Source of the DNA: Paenibacillus brasilensis
GTDB lineage: Bacteria; Bacillota; Bacilli; Paenibacillales; Paenibacillaceae
DNA: 64,000 bases
Direction: 5' to 3'
Assembly: GCF_009363115.1 (NCBI RefSeq)
Contig: NZ_CP045298.1
Location: 4,151,501-4,215,500 of the forward strand
Positions within the stretch are counted from its first letter, which is position 1, and the number at the start of each line of letters is the position of its first letter. The position numbers and the translations under genes are program-made. Below, in pieces: positions 1-7,308 of the stretch. The notes under the pieces were generated by a model. The model had not been told where the DNA came from. It searched no databases and was given only the letters and a program-made list of their open reading frames with translations.

Positions 1-494
1 TTGCAGTGAACATTAAAGGCGTGAAAAAAATCCGCTTCTGGATGACGTTCTCGGACAATTATCTGAATCATTTGAATGTACTGCAAAACGTAGGCATGAC
101 TTCGATCGAGCCTATTGATTATGAAGGACAACAAATCATTCCACTGCAATTCTTGAAAGCTATTTTGCCGGACCCGGCTTCTCTGGGACCAAGAACAAAA
201 GGCAAAACAAACATTGGCTGCATCATCCAAGGCGTGAAAGATGGAAAGCCAAAAACCTATTATGTTTACAACGTTTGTGATCATGAGGAATGTTATGCAG
301 AGGTTGGCTCCCAAGCCATTTCTTACACAACAGGTGTCCCAGCTATGATCGGTGCAATGCTTATCATCAAAGGCATCTGGAAAAAACCAGGCGTTTACAA
401 CGTTGAAGAATTTGATCCAGATCCATTCATGGAAGCACTAAATAAACACGGATTGCCATGGCAAGAGAGCTTTACGCCAACGTTGCTTGATTGA
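1..494 (+). CDS. Carboxynorspermidine synthase (saccharopine dehydrogenase family), 3' part
   Basis: This is the C-terminal part of a saccharopine-dehydrogenase-like enzyme that reductively condenses aspartate semialdehyde with a diamine to give carboxy(nor)spermidine. The frame is open to the left edge, so the NAD(P)-binding N-terminus lies outside the window and the GTG at 6 is internal. Visible family signatures are EPIDYEGQQIIPLQFLKAI, LPDPASLG, KTNIGC, YNVCDHEECY and QAISYTTGVPA. It overlaps the decarboxylase gene that follows, its pathway partner, which makes the polyamine assignment much safer than either gene alone. Whether the product is spermidine or norspermidine cannot be told from sequence. 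Confidence 0.85.
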   Translation, partial: AVNIKGVKKIRFWMTFSDNYLNHLNVLQNVGMTSIEPIDYEGQQIIPLQFLKAILPDPASLGPRTKGKTNIGCIIQGVKDGKPKTYYVYNVCDHEECYAEVGSQAISYTTGVPAMIGAMLIIKGIWKKPGVYNVEEFDPDPFMEALNKHGLPWQESFTPTLLD

Positions 495-502
495 GGTCTG
501 CG

Positions 503-1642
503 ATGAATATTGATATTACCGGACTCCCATCACCTTGTTATCTTGTTGACGAAAGACTCCTTGTCAAAAACCTTGAGGTTTTAAATTCTGTTCAAGAGCG
601 CACAGGCTGTAGTATTCTGCTCGCTCTTAAGGGATTTTCCATGTTTTCGACCTTTCCTCTGGTTGGGAAATACTTAAAAGGCGTAACCTCCAGTTCGTTG
701 TTCGAGGCAAGACTCGGTCGCGAAAAAATGGATAAGGAGGTTCATGTATATGCACCTGCTTATGTTGACAGTGAATTTGACGAGCTGCTGGAGTATGTTG
801 ACCATATCGTTTTTAACTCCTTTGATCAATTGAAACGCTTCAAAAGCAGAGTTCAGGGCGTAACTTCCAAAAAAATCGACATCGGAATTCGGGTTAATCC
901 GGAATATTCGGAAATTGAAACTCCGTTGTATGATCCTTGCTACAACAACTCCAGAATGGGTGTGACTCTGGCTAACTTTAGACCTGAGGACCTGGATGGC
1001 GTGGACGGTATTCATTTTCATACGATGTGTGAACAGAATTCAGATACGCTGGAGCGCACCATTAAAGTTGTAGACGAGAAATTTGGGCCATACATTAAGC
1101 AAATGAAATGGCTCAATTTCGGCGGCGGTCACCATATTACCAGAGAAGACTATGATCTGGACACGCTGGTACGCTGTATTCAATATTTTCAGGATAAATA
1201 CGGTGTGCAGGTTTACCTAGAGCCGGGTGAAGCTATTGCTCTGAATACCGGATATCTGGTTGCTACGGTCCTGGATACGATGAAGAATGGAATGGATATT
1301 GCCATTCTGGATACGTCGGCTGAATGTCATATGCCTGATGTACTGGCTATGCCATACCGCCCGAATATCATTGGTGCAGGTAAGCCTGGTGAGTATGCAC
1401 ATACTTACAGACTCGGTGGACTTACTTGCCTGGCCGGAGACGTGATTGGAGACTATTCCTTCAAAGAGCCATTGAAGCCTGGAGACAAACTTGTATTCTG
1501 CGATATGGCCCATTACACGATGGTCAAAAACCACATGTTCAACGGAGTCAACCTGCCAGCTATCGCCAGCTACAACGACGAAGAAGGCATCAAGGTAATC
1601 CGCCAATTTTCCTACGAGGATTTTAGCTCGCGTTTGTCGTAA
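503..1642 (+). CDS. nspC: Carboxynorspermidine/carboxyspermidine decarboxylase
   Basis: PLP-dependent decarboxylase of the alanine-racemase fold (379 aa) that converts carboxy(nor)spermidine to the free polyamine in the cytosol. The PLP lysine is expected at about residue 43 in LALKGFS. FGGGHH near 205 and EPGEA near 240 fit the phosphate-binding and active-site loops, and CDMAHYTM near 333 supplies the C-terminal active-site cysteine of the dimer. I chose ATG 503 because GAGG at 493-496 is well placed; the upstream TTG at 491 overlaps the stop of the synthase gene and has no such site. The two genes form one translationally coupled unit, closed by a terminator at about 1665-1704. Confidence 0.88.
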   Translation: MNIDITGLPSPCYLVDERLLVKNLEVLNSVQERTGCSILLALKGFSMFSTFPLVGKYLKGVTSSSLFEARLGREKMDKEVHVYAPAYVDSEFDELLEYVDHIVFNSFDQLKRFKSRVQGVTSKKIDIGIRVNPEYSEIETPLYDPCYNNSRMGVTLANFRPEDLDGVDGIHFHTMCEQNSDTLERTIKVVDEKFGPYIKQMKWLNFGGGHHITREDYDLDTLVRCIQYFQDKYGVQVYLEPGEAIALNTGYLVATVLDTMKNGMDIAILDTSAECHMPDVLAMPYRPNIIGAGKPGEYAHTYRLGGLTCLAGDVIGDYSFKEPLKPGDKLVFCDMAHYTMVKNHMFNGVNLPAIASYNDEEGIKVIRQFSYEDFSSRLS

Positions 1643-1664
1643 GGCAAGTGGAGTTCAAAAATGT

Positions 1665-1704
1665 AAAAAAACGTGGTTCCTGTGAAAAGGATCACGTTTT
1701 TTGT
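1665..1704 (+). terminator. Intrinsic terminator after the polyamine genes
   Basis: An AAAAAACGTGGTTCC arm pairs with GGATCACGTTTTTT across a short loop, and the T run follows directly. It sits 23 bases after the decarboxylase stop. Confidence 0.8.
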
Positions 1705-1728
1705 TATGCTCCAAATTGGCTGTTTGAT

Positions 1729-2225
1729 CTATTTAATCGTAGAAGTAATTTTATAGTCGAACAATTGTCCTTGCTCAGCACCGGGTGTCTCTACTACCAA
1801 GTAGTACCATTTTCCAGCCTCAAGATTTTTACCTAAAGAGTATTGACGATCTTCTGCGTATCTAATGAAGCTTCCGTTGCTGTCAGCCAAACCAAGTCTC
1901 AGCCATGTATTAGGATATATGTCCCCTTGAATATTAAATTGATACCAACCAGACTGAAAAGCTTTAAACTTATAATAATCGCTAGTGTCATAATAGCCTG
2001 CATAGCCTCCATCAAGGTGTTTTCCTATTTCCCCATAGATGTCAACTCCTGCCAGTATTTCACTGGCTTCATCAAACCAGTTATTAGGCTCTCTGTCAGT
2101 CCCATTTCCAGAAAGCTGGATAGGCTCCTTTTGTAGTGTGGGAGCTGCTTCTGAGCGGATGCAACGGCGGTGGATGTGCTTAATAGAAGTGCAAGGCCTA
2201 GTGTGGAAAAAATCGCTTTTTTCAT
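1729..2225 (-). pseudogene. Secreted PPC-domain-like protein with a one-base frameshift
   Basis: Reading leftwards from ATG 2225, a textbook signal peptide (MKKAIFSTLGLALLLS then AVASA) ends near residue 25. The frame then goes out of register. A second frame continues to 1731 with a complete pre-peptidase C-terminal-like beta domain: EPNNWFDEASEI, YYKFKAFQSGWYQF, LRLGLADSNG, LEAGKWYYLVVE. The total length is 497 bases, one short of 166 codons, so restoring one base near 2151-2158 gives a 165-aa secreted protein. The function is unknown; PPC-like domains usually ride on secreted proteases or stand alone. This could be a real mutation or a sequence error. Confidence 0.75.
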
Positions 2226-2524
2226 ATTTATAACTCTTCCCTTCTTTTATATTGGGATTTATATGAATACGTATAACCAATTTAATCCAGTATTATATAG
2301 TTTATTCCAATATATTGGAATAAAAAGGGATAATAATCAAAAATATTTTTTTTGTTACAATTGTGTGTTTTTACAAATTTCATCACTAAACTTCGACATA
2401 GAAATTGACCAACTTACTGTATACTATTTAAACTTTCAACTTAATATGTTTTCGTGAAAAGAGGCATCCTATTTTGGGAGTAACAGGTGCTATGTTATAC
2501 TCAATAATTGGAGGTGAAATATAT
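2226..2524. other. AT-rich intergenic stretch between divergent genes
   Basis: About 300 bases, very AT-rich, between the frameshifted secreted gene (leftwards) and the hypothetical gene at 2525. It must hold both promoters. It also carries the short dyad TCCAATATATTGGAA near 2307-2321, a plausible protein-binding site. I see no coding potential. Confidence 0.5.
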
Positions 2525-3040
2525 ATGTTTGATCCAACCGTTTTTGATAATTTAAAAGTGGCTATGGAAAATGCAGTTTACGATCTGGATAATCTCGATT
2601 CACGTATTGACATCACGCAGCGGATCGACAGATTGGAAATGTCCGTGATGTCGCGTGAATTTGCTGTACAGTTCAGACTAAGAGAACACCCGGATGTGAC
2701 GGCAGAAATTCACTTAAAGGCGGATTTAAGCAATCTGGCAGCAGAGATTTTAGAGATCGAAGATCAAATCCCGGGATGTAGCTTATTGCTTCGTTTTAAT
2801 ATGGAGATTCATGAGCTTGAGACGCAATGCAGCCGGGTAGAGAATGTACTGACCGGAATTTGGAAGCCTGATCTTCGGCCTGTACAGACACTCAGTCAGA
2901 TTTATGGAGAGAAGACATCTACATACCAAAACAGGATTGAACTCCGGTTTTCCAGGCAAATAAACGAAGAACAGATGGAGGATATTCCAGAACTGTTGGA
3001 GCATATTTTGCTGACGCTTATAGAATTGAACAAGGTATAA
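2525..3040 (+). CDS. Hypothetical cytosolic protein, 171 aa
   Basis: I do not recognise this family. The protein is acidic and mostly helical by composition, with no signal peptide, membrane segment or obvious catalytic motif. The start at ATG 2525 is set by GGAGGTG at 2510-2516, eight bases upstream; a longer reading from 2474 lacks a site. The C-terminus (ELLEHILLTLIELNKV) looks like an amphipathic helix. It is 31 bases from the acetyltransferase gene that follows with no terminator between, so the two are probably co-transcribed. Confidence 0.75.
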   Translation: MFDPTVFDNLKVAMENAVYDLDNLDSRIDITQRIDRLEMSVMSREFAVQFRLREHPDVTAEIHLKADLSNLAAEILEIEDQIPGCSLLLRFNMEIHELETQCSRVENVLTGIWKPDLRPVQTLSQIYGEKTSTYQNRIELRFSRQINEEQMEDIPELLEHILLTLIELNKV

Positions 3041-3071
3041 AGTTTAGGGAAAGGAGCCTGGAGATAATAAA

Positions 3072-3578
3072 ATGAATGAACATGATTTCTCTGAAATATA
3101 TGCGATCATGGAGGCCTCTTTTCCAGAATCAGAATGCAGGTCATTTGAGTCACAAAAGGCTTTATTGAAGCTTCCTAGCTATCGCATAATTTCGGAAAAG
3201 AACGAGCAAGGCAATACGATTGCTTTTTTGGCGGGCTGGGAATTTACACATTTTCGGTTTGTAGAGCATATTGCGGTAGATTCGGGTATACGTGGTAGCG
3301 GGTTAGGTAAAAAACTCATGGTTAGCTTTATCTCAGAGTCTGATAAACCGGTGGTGCTGGAGGTTGAGCCGCCAGTGGATGAATGGACTCGGAGAAGAAT
3401 CGGTTTTTACGAACGCTTGGGGTTTCATCTGAACCATTTTGAGTATGTGCAGCCTCCTTTAAGAGAAGGGCAGGCCGATCTGCGGCTTCAAATTATGAGT
3501 TATCCAGATGCATTGCCTGAACAGACGTTTGCTCCGTTTAAACAGATTTTATATACCGAGGTTTATGGGCTAAAATAA
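3072..3578 (+). CDS. GNAT family N-acetyltransferase
   Basis: A 168-aa GNAT-fold enzyme that would move an acetyl group from acetyl-CoA to an amine; the substrate is unknown. The acetyl-CoA motif A is RGSGLGKKL at about residues 74-82, preceded by beta strand 4 (HIAVDSGI). IGFYERLGFHLN is the usual C-terminal helix-strand motif B. The start ATG follows AAAGGAG at good distance. It is the second gene of a likely pair with the hypothetical gene at 2525 and is followed by a clear terminator. Confidence 0.85.
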   Translation: MNEHDFSEIYAIMEASFPESECRSFESQKALLKLPSYRIISEKNEQGNTIAFLAGWEFTHFRFVEHIAVDSGIRGSGLGKKLMVSFISESDKPVVLEVEPPVDEWTRRRIGFYERLGFHLNHFEYVQPPLREGQADLRLQIMSYPDALPEQTFAPFKQILYTEVYGLK

Positions 3579-3607
3579 GTAAGACAATATAATCAGTTAT
3601 TTAAAAC

Positions 3608-3656
3608 GTAAAAGACTCTGCTTATACCGTATTCCTACGGGAGCAGAGCCTTTTAC
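3608..3656 (+). terminator. Intrinsic terminator after GNAT gene
   Basis: AAAAGACTCTGC pairs with GCAGAGCCTTTT around a 17-base loop, followed by T residues. Confidence 0.75.
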
Positions 3657-3683
3657 TTATTGGAATGGAGAGACTTAATTATG

Positions 3684-4118
3684 TTAGTGTTTTGTCCAAA
3701 CCATAACAAACTCTTTCTCACCCGTCTCAGAATCATGAGCTTCCTCTTGAATGACAAATCCATTTTTAGTATAAAAGTTAAGTGCTTTCGTGTTCGACTG
3801 GTATACCTTTAATTGAATTTCGTCATGTTTCTTCTTGACCCAGTCCAGCAGCAACTTGCCATAACCATTTCTTTGAGAACCTACACGTATAAAAAGAGCC
3901 GCCAAATACCCATCGAGCATAGAAACGAAGCCGCCAATGGTATGATCATCCTGTAGTATAACGTAATTTTGAGCGAGAGGAAGGTATCTGTTTTCCATCT
4001 CGGAAACTTGTGAAGTCCAATATTGTGGAGCAATAAAATGATGGGCTTCTATGGAAGCATCCAGCCAAATGGCTGCCAGTTGCTTGAACTCTTCCACATT
4101 CGCTGGTCTAATAGACAT
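3684..4118 (-). CDS. GNAT family N-acetyltransferase (YjaB-like)
   Basis: A 144-aa GNAT enzyme. The acetyl-CoA loop is QRNGYGKLL at residues 82-90, and the closing motif is ALNFYTKNGF. The N-terminal WLDASIEAHHFI resembles small YjaB/YiaC-type acetyltransferases. The start at 4118 is chosen because GAGGCGAT lies just upstream; longer readings run back into a hairpin. The gene lies about 57 bases downstream of a terminator-ended structured RNA on the same strand (4175-4338), so its expression may be set by read-through of that element. Substrate unknown. Confidence 0.82.
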   Translation of the reverse strand: MSIRPANVEEFKQLAAIWLDASIEAHHFIAPQYWTSQVSEMENRYLPLAQNYVILQDDHTIGGFVSMLDGYLAALFIRVGSQRNGYGKLLLDWVKKKHDEIQLKVYQSNTKALNFYTKNGFVIQEEAHDSETGEKEFVMVWTKH

Positions 4119-4174
4119 GGTATCGCCTCTTTTCACAGTATGTACCTTAGTCATAATTAAGTATGATACTGAAA

Positions 4175-4204
4175 AATAAAAAAGGCCGTCCGTGGACGGC
4201 CTTT
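4175..4204 (-). terminator. Intrinsic terminator of the structured RNA
   Basis: AAAGGCCGTCC and GGACGGCCTTT form a GC-rich 11-bp stem with a two-base core loop. The T run (TTTTTTATTTTT) lies on the minus-strand side only, which sets the direction of transcription. Confidence 0.8.
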
Positions 4205-4338
4205 CTACCCGTGGCGCCTGGTTAAAGCCTTGATCCGTATCCCGCGCCTCCGTCAACTCTGAGAATTAGAGATTAACGGACCGGGTAAGGGATACGCTCA
4301 ACATGTGATTACTAATGTTGACGCACCTCCTTTCCTGA
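4175..4338 (-). ncRNA. Candidate structured RNA or cis-leader, family not recognised
   Basis: Read on the minus strand, this stretch folds into consecutive helices. TCAACAT 4298-4304 pairs with ATGTTGA 4315-4321 (10-base loop). CGTATCCC 4236-4243 pairs exactly with GGGATACG 4289-4296. Nested inside are CCGTCAACTC 4250-4259 and GAGATTAACGG 4269-4279. ACCCG 4207-4211 can pair with CGGGT 4282-4286 inside the second helix, a long-range pseudoknot. A GC-rich intrinsic terminator (4175-4204) with a T run closes it. Upstream, the perfect palindrome ACCATATATGGT (4352-4363) overlaps a possible -10 region. This is either a riboswitch-like leader of the GNAT gene at 3684 or an independent small RNA. 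The 5' end is estimated. Confidence 0.6.
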
Positions 4339-4501
4339 TGCGTTCATCTTACCATATATGGTGTGTGATATCCAGTTATTTTCGGATGATTTCAGAAAAA
4401 ATAGATAGAAGATATAATATAAAAATGACTTGATTTTATGCTCCGTGGAAGATATAATCTTAATTACGGTGATTGAAATATCCCCGATGAATACATAATA
4501 T

Positions 4502-4586
<85 letters not shown>

Positions 4587-4600
4587 TCAATTGACTAAAA

Positions 4601-4648
4601 AAGGTTTATAAGATTGCTCTTGTAGCAATTTTATAAACCTTTTTTTAT
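4601..4648 (+). terminator. Intrinsic terminator after tRNA-Leu
   Basis: A 17-bp stem: AAGGTTTATAAGATTGC pairs with GCAATTTTATAAACCTT, with one weak position, then seven T residues. Confidence 0.85.
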
Positions 4649-4739
4649 ATTCCAAGCTACTGCTCGTGACCTTAGCGGGAGAGATTTTGAAGCTTTAATC
4701 AGGAGAACGAGGAAAGCGAATTTATATAAAGTTGGAATA

Positions 4740-4767
4740 TTGACAGTTAGAATTCTAACTATATAAC
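4740..4767 (+). promoter_or_regulatory. Promoter with a perfect 16-bp palindrome as operator
   Basis: TTGACA (4740-4745) and TATAAC (4762-4767) are 16 bases apart. The spacer is occupied by the perfect inverted repeat AGTTAGAATTCTAACT (4745-4760). A dyad of this size between -35 and -10 is typical of a repressor such as a MarR or TetR type; no such regulator is encoded next to it now. Downstream are only broken genes. Confidence 0.6.
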
Positions 4768-4782
4768 AAAGGAGTCGGGCAT

Positions 4783-4878
4783 ATGACAAAGCCAGTTTTA
4801 ATTACACCATAGGGGCTTACTCCAGAAGAGGCTGAAACCTTAAAGAAGTTATTAATAAAAATAAAATCGAACATGTAA
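4783..4878 (+). pseudogene. Small amber-interrupted reading frame
   Basis: A good GGAG site and ATG 4783 open MTKPVLITP, then TAG at 4810-4812. The same frame continues GLTPEEAETLKKLLIKIKSNM to a TAA at 4876. The hydrophilic helical sequence after the stop looks protein-like, so this is probably the decayed start of a gene that once followed the palindromic operator. I cannot name the family. The only alternative is a nine-residue leader peptide. Confidence 0.4.
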
Positions 4879-4941
4879 TAAGGGCTTCTGCATATCCAAT
4901 GGATGGTTTCTAATTCTATATCGAAAGAAGAGAGACTCATA

Positions 4942-5508
4942 ATGGAAAATGAAAAAACAAGCCAAACCAATATTATTTGGAATTCGCGCCTATAAAACAG
5001 GCAATTTCCCATTTGTCCATTCCTATGATGATCGGGACGTCCGTCGGTACGATTTACAATGTAATTAATGTAGTGGCTGGGTTCGGTGTAACTTTGAGAA
5101 TTGTCCAGGTTCAAAACTGGTTTGAAATATGCTTCGCTTTATATAGGAGGTATTACGACCATATTTGTCGGTCTGGTTTATTTGTTCAGAGAGCCAGTTA
5201 TGCACCTATTCTCTAGTGATTCATCTGTTTCAAGTATCGGGATATACTTTGTAGCAGCGATGCTGATCTCGGCCTTGTTTAATGGATTTACAGGTCTGTT
5301 TACAAGTGTTTTTCAAGCAATCGGTCAGGGAATGCCGACTATGGTTATGTCCGTAACACAAGGAGTATTGTATATTCCAGTGATTGTTATATTACACTGT
5401 CTTTTCAGGCTGCACGGTGTAGTATGGTCGATGACGGTTACTGAAGTTATTACATGTCTCATGGGAATACTATTATTCATCCTACTTCATGAAAAAATGA
5501 AAGGATAA
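4942..5508 (+). pseudogene. MATE family efflux pump, remnant with deletion and frameshifts
   Basis: Fragments of a multidrug and toxic compound extrusion transporter are spread over two or three frames. ATG 4942 opens MENEKTSQTN. A frame change then gives EFAPIKQAISHLSIPMMIG and TSVGTIYNVINV, the family's first membrane segment. This jumps at once to GFGVTLRI, then another frame change gives GLKYASLYIGG and about four C-terminal membrane segments ending HEKMKG. Only about 190 codons remain of the usual 450, so the middle of the gene has been deleted. Two intact MATE genes occur elsewhere in this window, so this copy is redundant. Confidence 0.8.
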
Positions 5509-5690
5509 ATACTAGTATAAAGGATTTGCAGAAACTAATTGAATGAAAATATATTAAATTAGTTATGGCTGGATAATGTATTTTCGTAACTGTAATCCAG
5601 GTTGAGCCGCAGGCTATTTTACTATATAGTTATGACTGAACAACCATACTATCTATATTAAATGAATGCCTAAGTAGGGGGACCCTTGCA

Positions 5691-6866
5691 ATGATTATTA
5701 AACCGAAAATCCGTGGTTTTATATGTACGACTGCTCATCCTGAAGGGTGTGCGGCTCATGTCAATCGTCAAATCGATTACATCAAAGACAACACAGCAAT
5801 ACAAGGAGCTAAAAAGGTACTCGTGATCGGAGCATCCACAGGCTATGGGCTGGCTTCCCGCATTGCCGCAAGCTTTGGTATGGGGGCGGATACCATAGGT
5901 GTATCCTATGAGCGTCCCGCTTCAGAGGGACGCACGGCTTCAGCAGGCTGGTATAACACTGTAGCCTTTGAAAGAGCGGCCAGAGCAGCTGGCTACATAG
6001 CGGAAAGTATTAATGGAGATGCTTTTTCCCACGAAATTAAGCAGGAGACATTGAAGCTGGTAAAGGAAAAGCTGGGCAAGGTAGACCTGATTGTGTACAG
6101 TGTCGCCTCACCGCGGCGCACACATCCAGATACGGGTGAAACCTTCAATTCCGTTCTCAAGCCCATCGGGCAGCCTTTTACGAATAAAACGGTGAATACG
6201 AATACAGGTGTCGTGTCAGAAATTACGCTGGAACCGGCTACGCAGGAGGAAATTGATAACACCATCACGGTTATGGGTGGCGAAGATTGGTCCTTATGGC
6301 TAAAAGCACTGGAAGAAGCTGACCTGCTGGCTGATGGGGTAACCACACTGGCTTACTCGTACATTGGTCCGGAGATCACGGAGGCCATTTACCGTAAAGG
6401 AACCATTGGGCAAGCCAAAAACGATTTGGAGGCCACAGCGCATACGTTAACGAAGCAATTGGAGCGTTATCAGGGTAAAGCCTATGTTTCTGTGAATAAA
6501 GCCTTAGTTACACAATCCAGTTCGGCTATTCCTGTTGTACCTCTGTATATTTCCTTACTATTTAAGGTCATGAAAGAAAAGGGATTACATGAGGGATGCA
6601 TTGAGCAGGCGCAACGTCTGTTCGAGAAGCTGTATAGCGGGTCAACTGTGGAAACGGACGAAGAAGGGCGCATTCGTCTGGATAACTGGGAAATGAGAGA
6701 AGATGTGCAGCAAGCAGTCAAAGCTGCCTGGTCCGAGATCACTACAGAAAACGTGTCTGAACGGGGGGATCTTGAACAATACCGTCTGGATTTCCTTCAA
6801 TTATTTGGATTTGGGTTTGAAGAAATTAATTATGAGCTGGATGTCGATCCAGAGGTTCACGTTTAA
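5691..6866 (+). CDS. fabV: Trans-2-enoyl-ACP/CoA reductase FabV
   Basis: A 391-aa NADH-dependent enoyl reductase, the last step of the fatty-acid elongation cycle (FabV/TER branch). The nucleotide loop is VIGASTGYGLASR at 46-58. The catalytic pair Tyr234-x8-Lys243 (in IYRKGTIGQAK) has the eight-residue spacing that separates FabV from FabI and other short-chain reductases. Full family length. It is a single-gene unit, away from other fab genes, with a strong terminator behind it. FabV members are known for low sensitivity to triclosan; that property is family knowledge and is not shown here. Confidence 0.93.
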   Translation: MIIKPKIRGFICTTAHPEGCAAHVNRQIDYIKDNTAIQGAKKVLVIGASTGYGLASRIAASFGMGADTIGVSYERPASEGRTASAGWYNTVAFERAARAAGYIAESINGDAFSHEIKQETLKLVKEKLGKVDLIVYSVASPRRTHPDTGETFNSVLKPIGQPFTNKTVNTNTGVVSEITLEPATQEEIDNTITVMGGEDWSLWLKALEEADLLADGVTTLAYSYIGPEITEAIYRKGTIGQAKNDLEATAHTLTKQLERYQGKAYVSVNKALVTQSSSAIPVVPLYISLLFKVMKEKGLHEGCIEQAQRLFEKLYSGSTVETDEEGRIRLDNWEMREDVQQAVKAAWSEITTENVSERGDLEQYRLDFLQLFGFGFEEINYELDVDPEVHV

Positions 6867-6889
6867 TTAGCAAATAGATATGATTCAAA

Positions 6890-6942
6890 TAAAAACGGGT
6901 ACTCTCAAGCGCTGCAAATGGCTTGTGAGTACCCGTTTTTTA
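6890..6942 (+). terminator. Intrinsic terminator after fabV (bidirectional)
   Basis: AAAAACGGGTACTCTCAAGC pairs with GCTTGTGAGTACCCGTTTTT. T and A runs on both sides let it also end the small convergent gene at 6943. Confidence 0.85.
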
Positions 6943-7143
6943 TCAGGAATTGGATGTAGACAGCGACTTACGGTGAAGCAAACGAAAAACGGCAATGGTA
7001 ATGATGATTCCAGCAATGCCAAAGACGGTGACAGAAGTCAAAGCTCGATAGGCTTGCCAACCGAACAAAAAAGCAATACCGCTGCCAAGTGTAGTACCTG
7101 CCAGTAATCCAAGTGAGCAGGCAATGTCCGTTCTATATTTCAT
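6943..7143 (-). CDS. Small membrane protein, two transmembrane helices
   Basis: 66 aa with two hydrophobic helices (about residues 8-27 and 36-56) and a basic C-terminus (LLHRKSLSTSNS). The upstream GAAAGGAA suits the second of two ATG codons (7143) better than the first (7149). I do not recognise a family. It is convergent with fabV, sharing its terminator, and divergent from the arabinose locus. Confidence 0.6.
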   Translation of the reverse strand: MKYRTDIACSLGLLAGTTLGSGIAFLFGWQAYRALTSVTVFGIAGIIITIAVFRLLHRKSLSTSNS

Positions 7144-7209
7144 AATCATATTCCTTTCTAATATATGAATTAAACAGCAACTTGTACTTTTCTCTGGACT
7201 TGGACATGG

Positions 7210-7225
7210 ACTTGTGCGTACAATT
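7210..7225. promoter_or_regulatory. AraR operator upstream of egsA
   Basis: ACTTGTGCGTACAATT matches the known Bacillus AraR operator pattern ATTTGTACGTACAAAT at most positions. Together with the copies at 8578 and 9946 it places egsA in the arabinose regulon. Confidence 0.7.
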
Positions 7226-7308
7226 GAGTGGTAATCGTTTTCAAACTGAATTTTTTATCATTATGGGTCATTCTTATGCAAATTATTCCTTTTCAGGAGG
7301 CGGATGAA

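Noticed and set aside
4175..4338. T-box leader
   Set aside because: The 3' part (GGCGCCACGGGT then CCGTCC) faintly resembles a T-box antiterminator, but the AGGGTGGNACCGCG core and stem I features are missing, the element is short, and the gene downstream is not an aminoacyl-tRNA or amino-acid gene.
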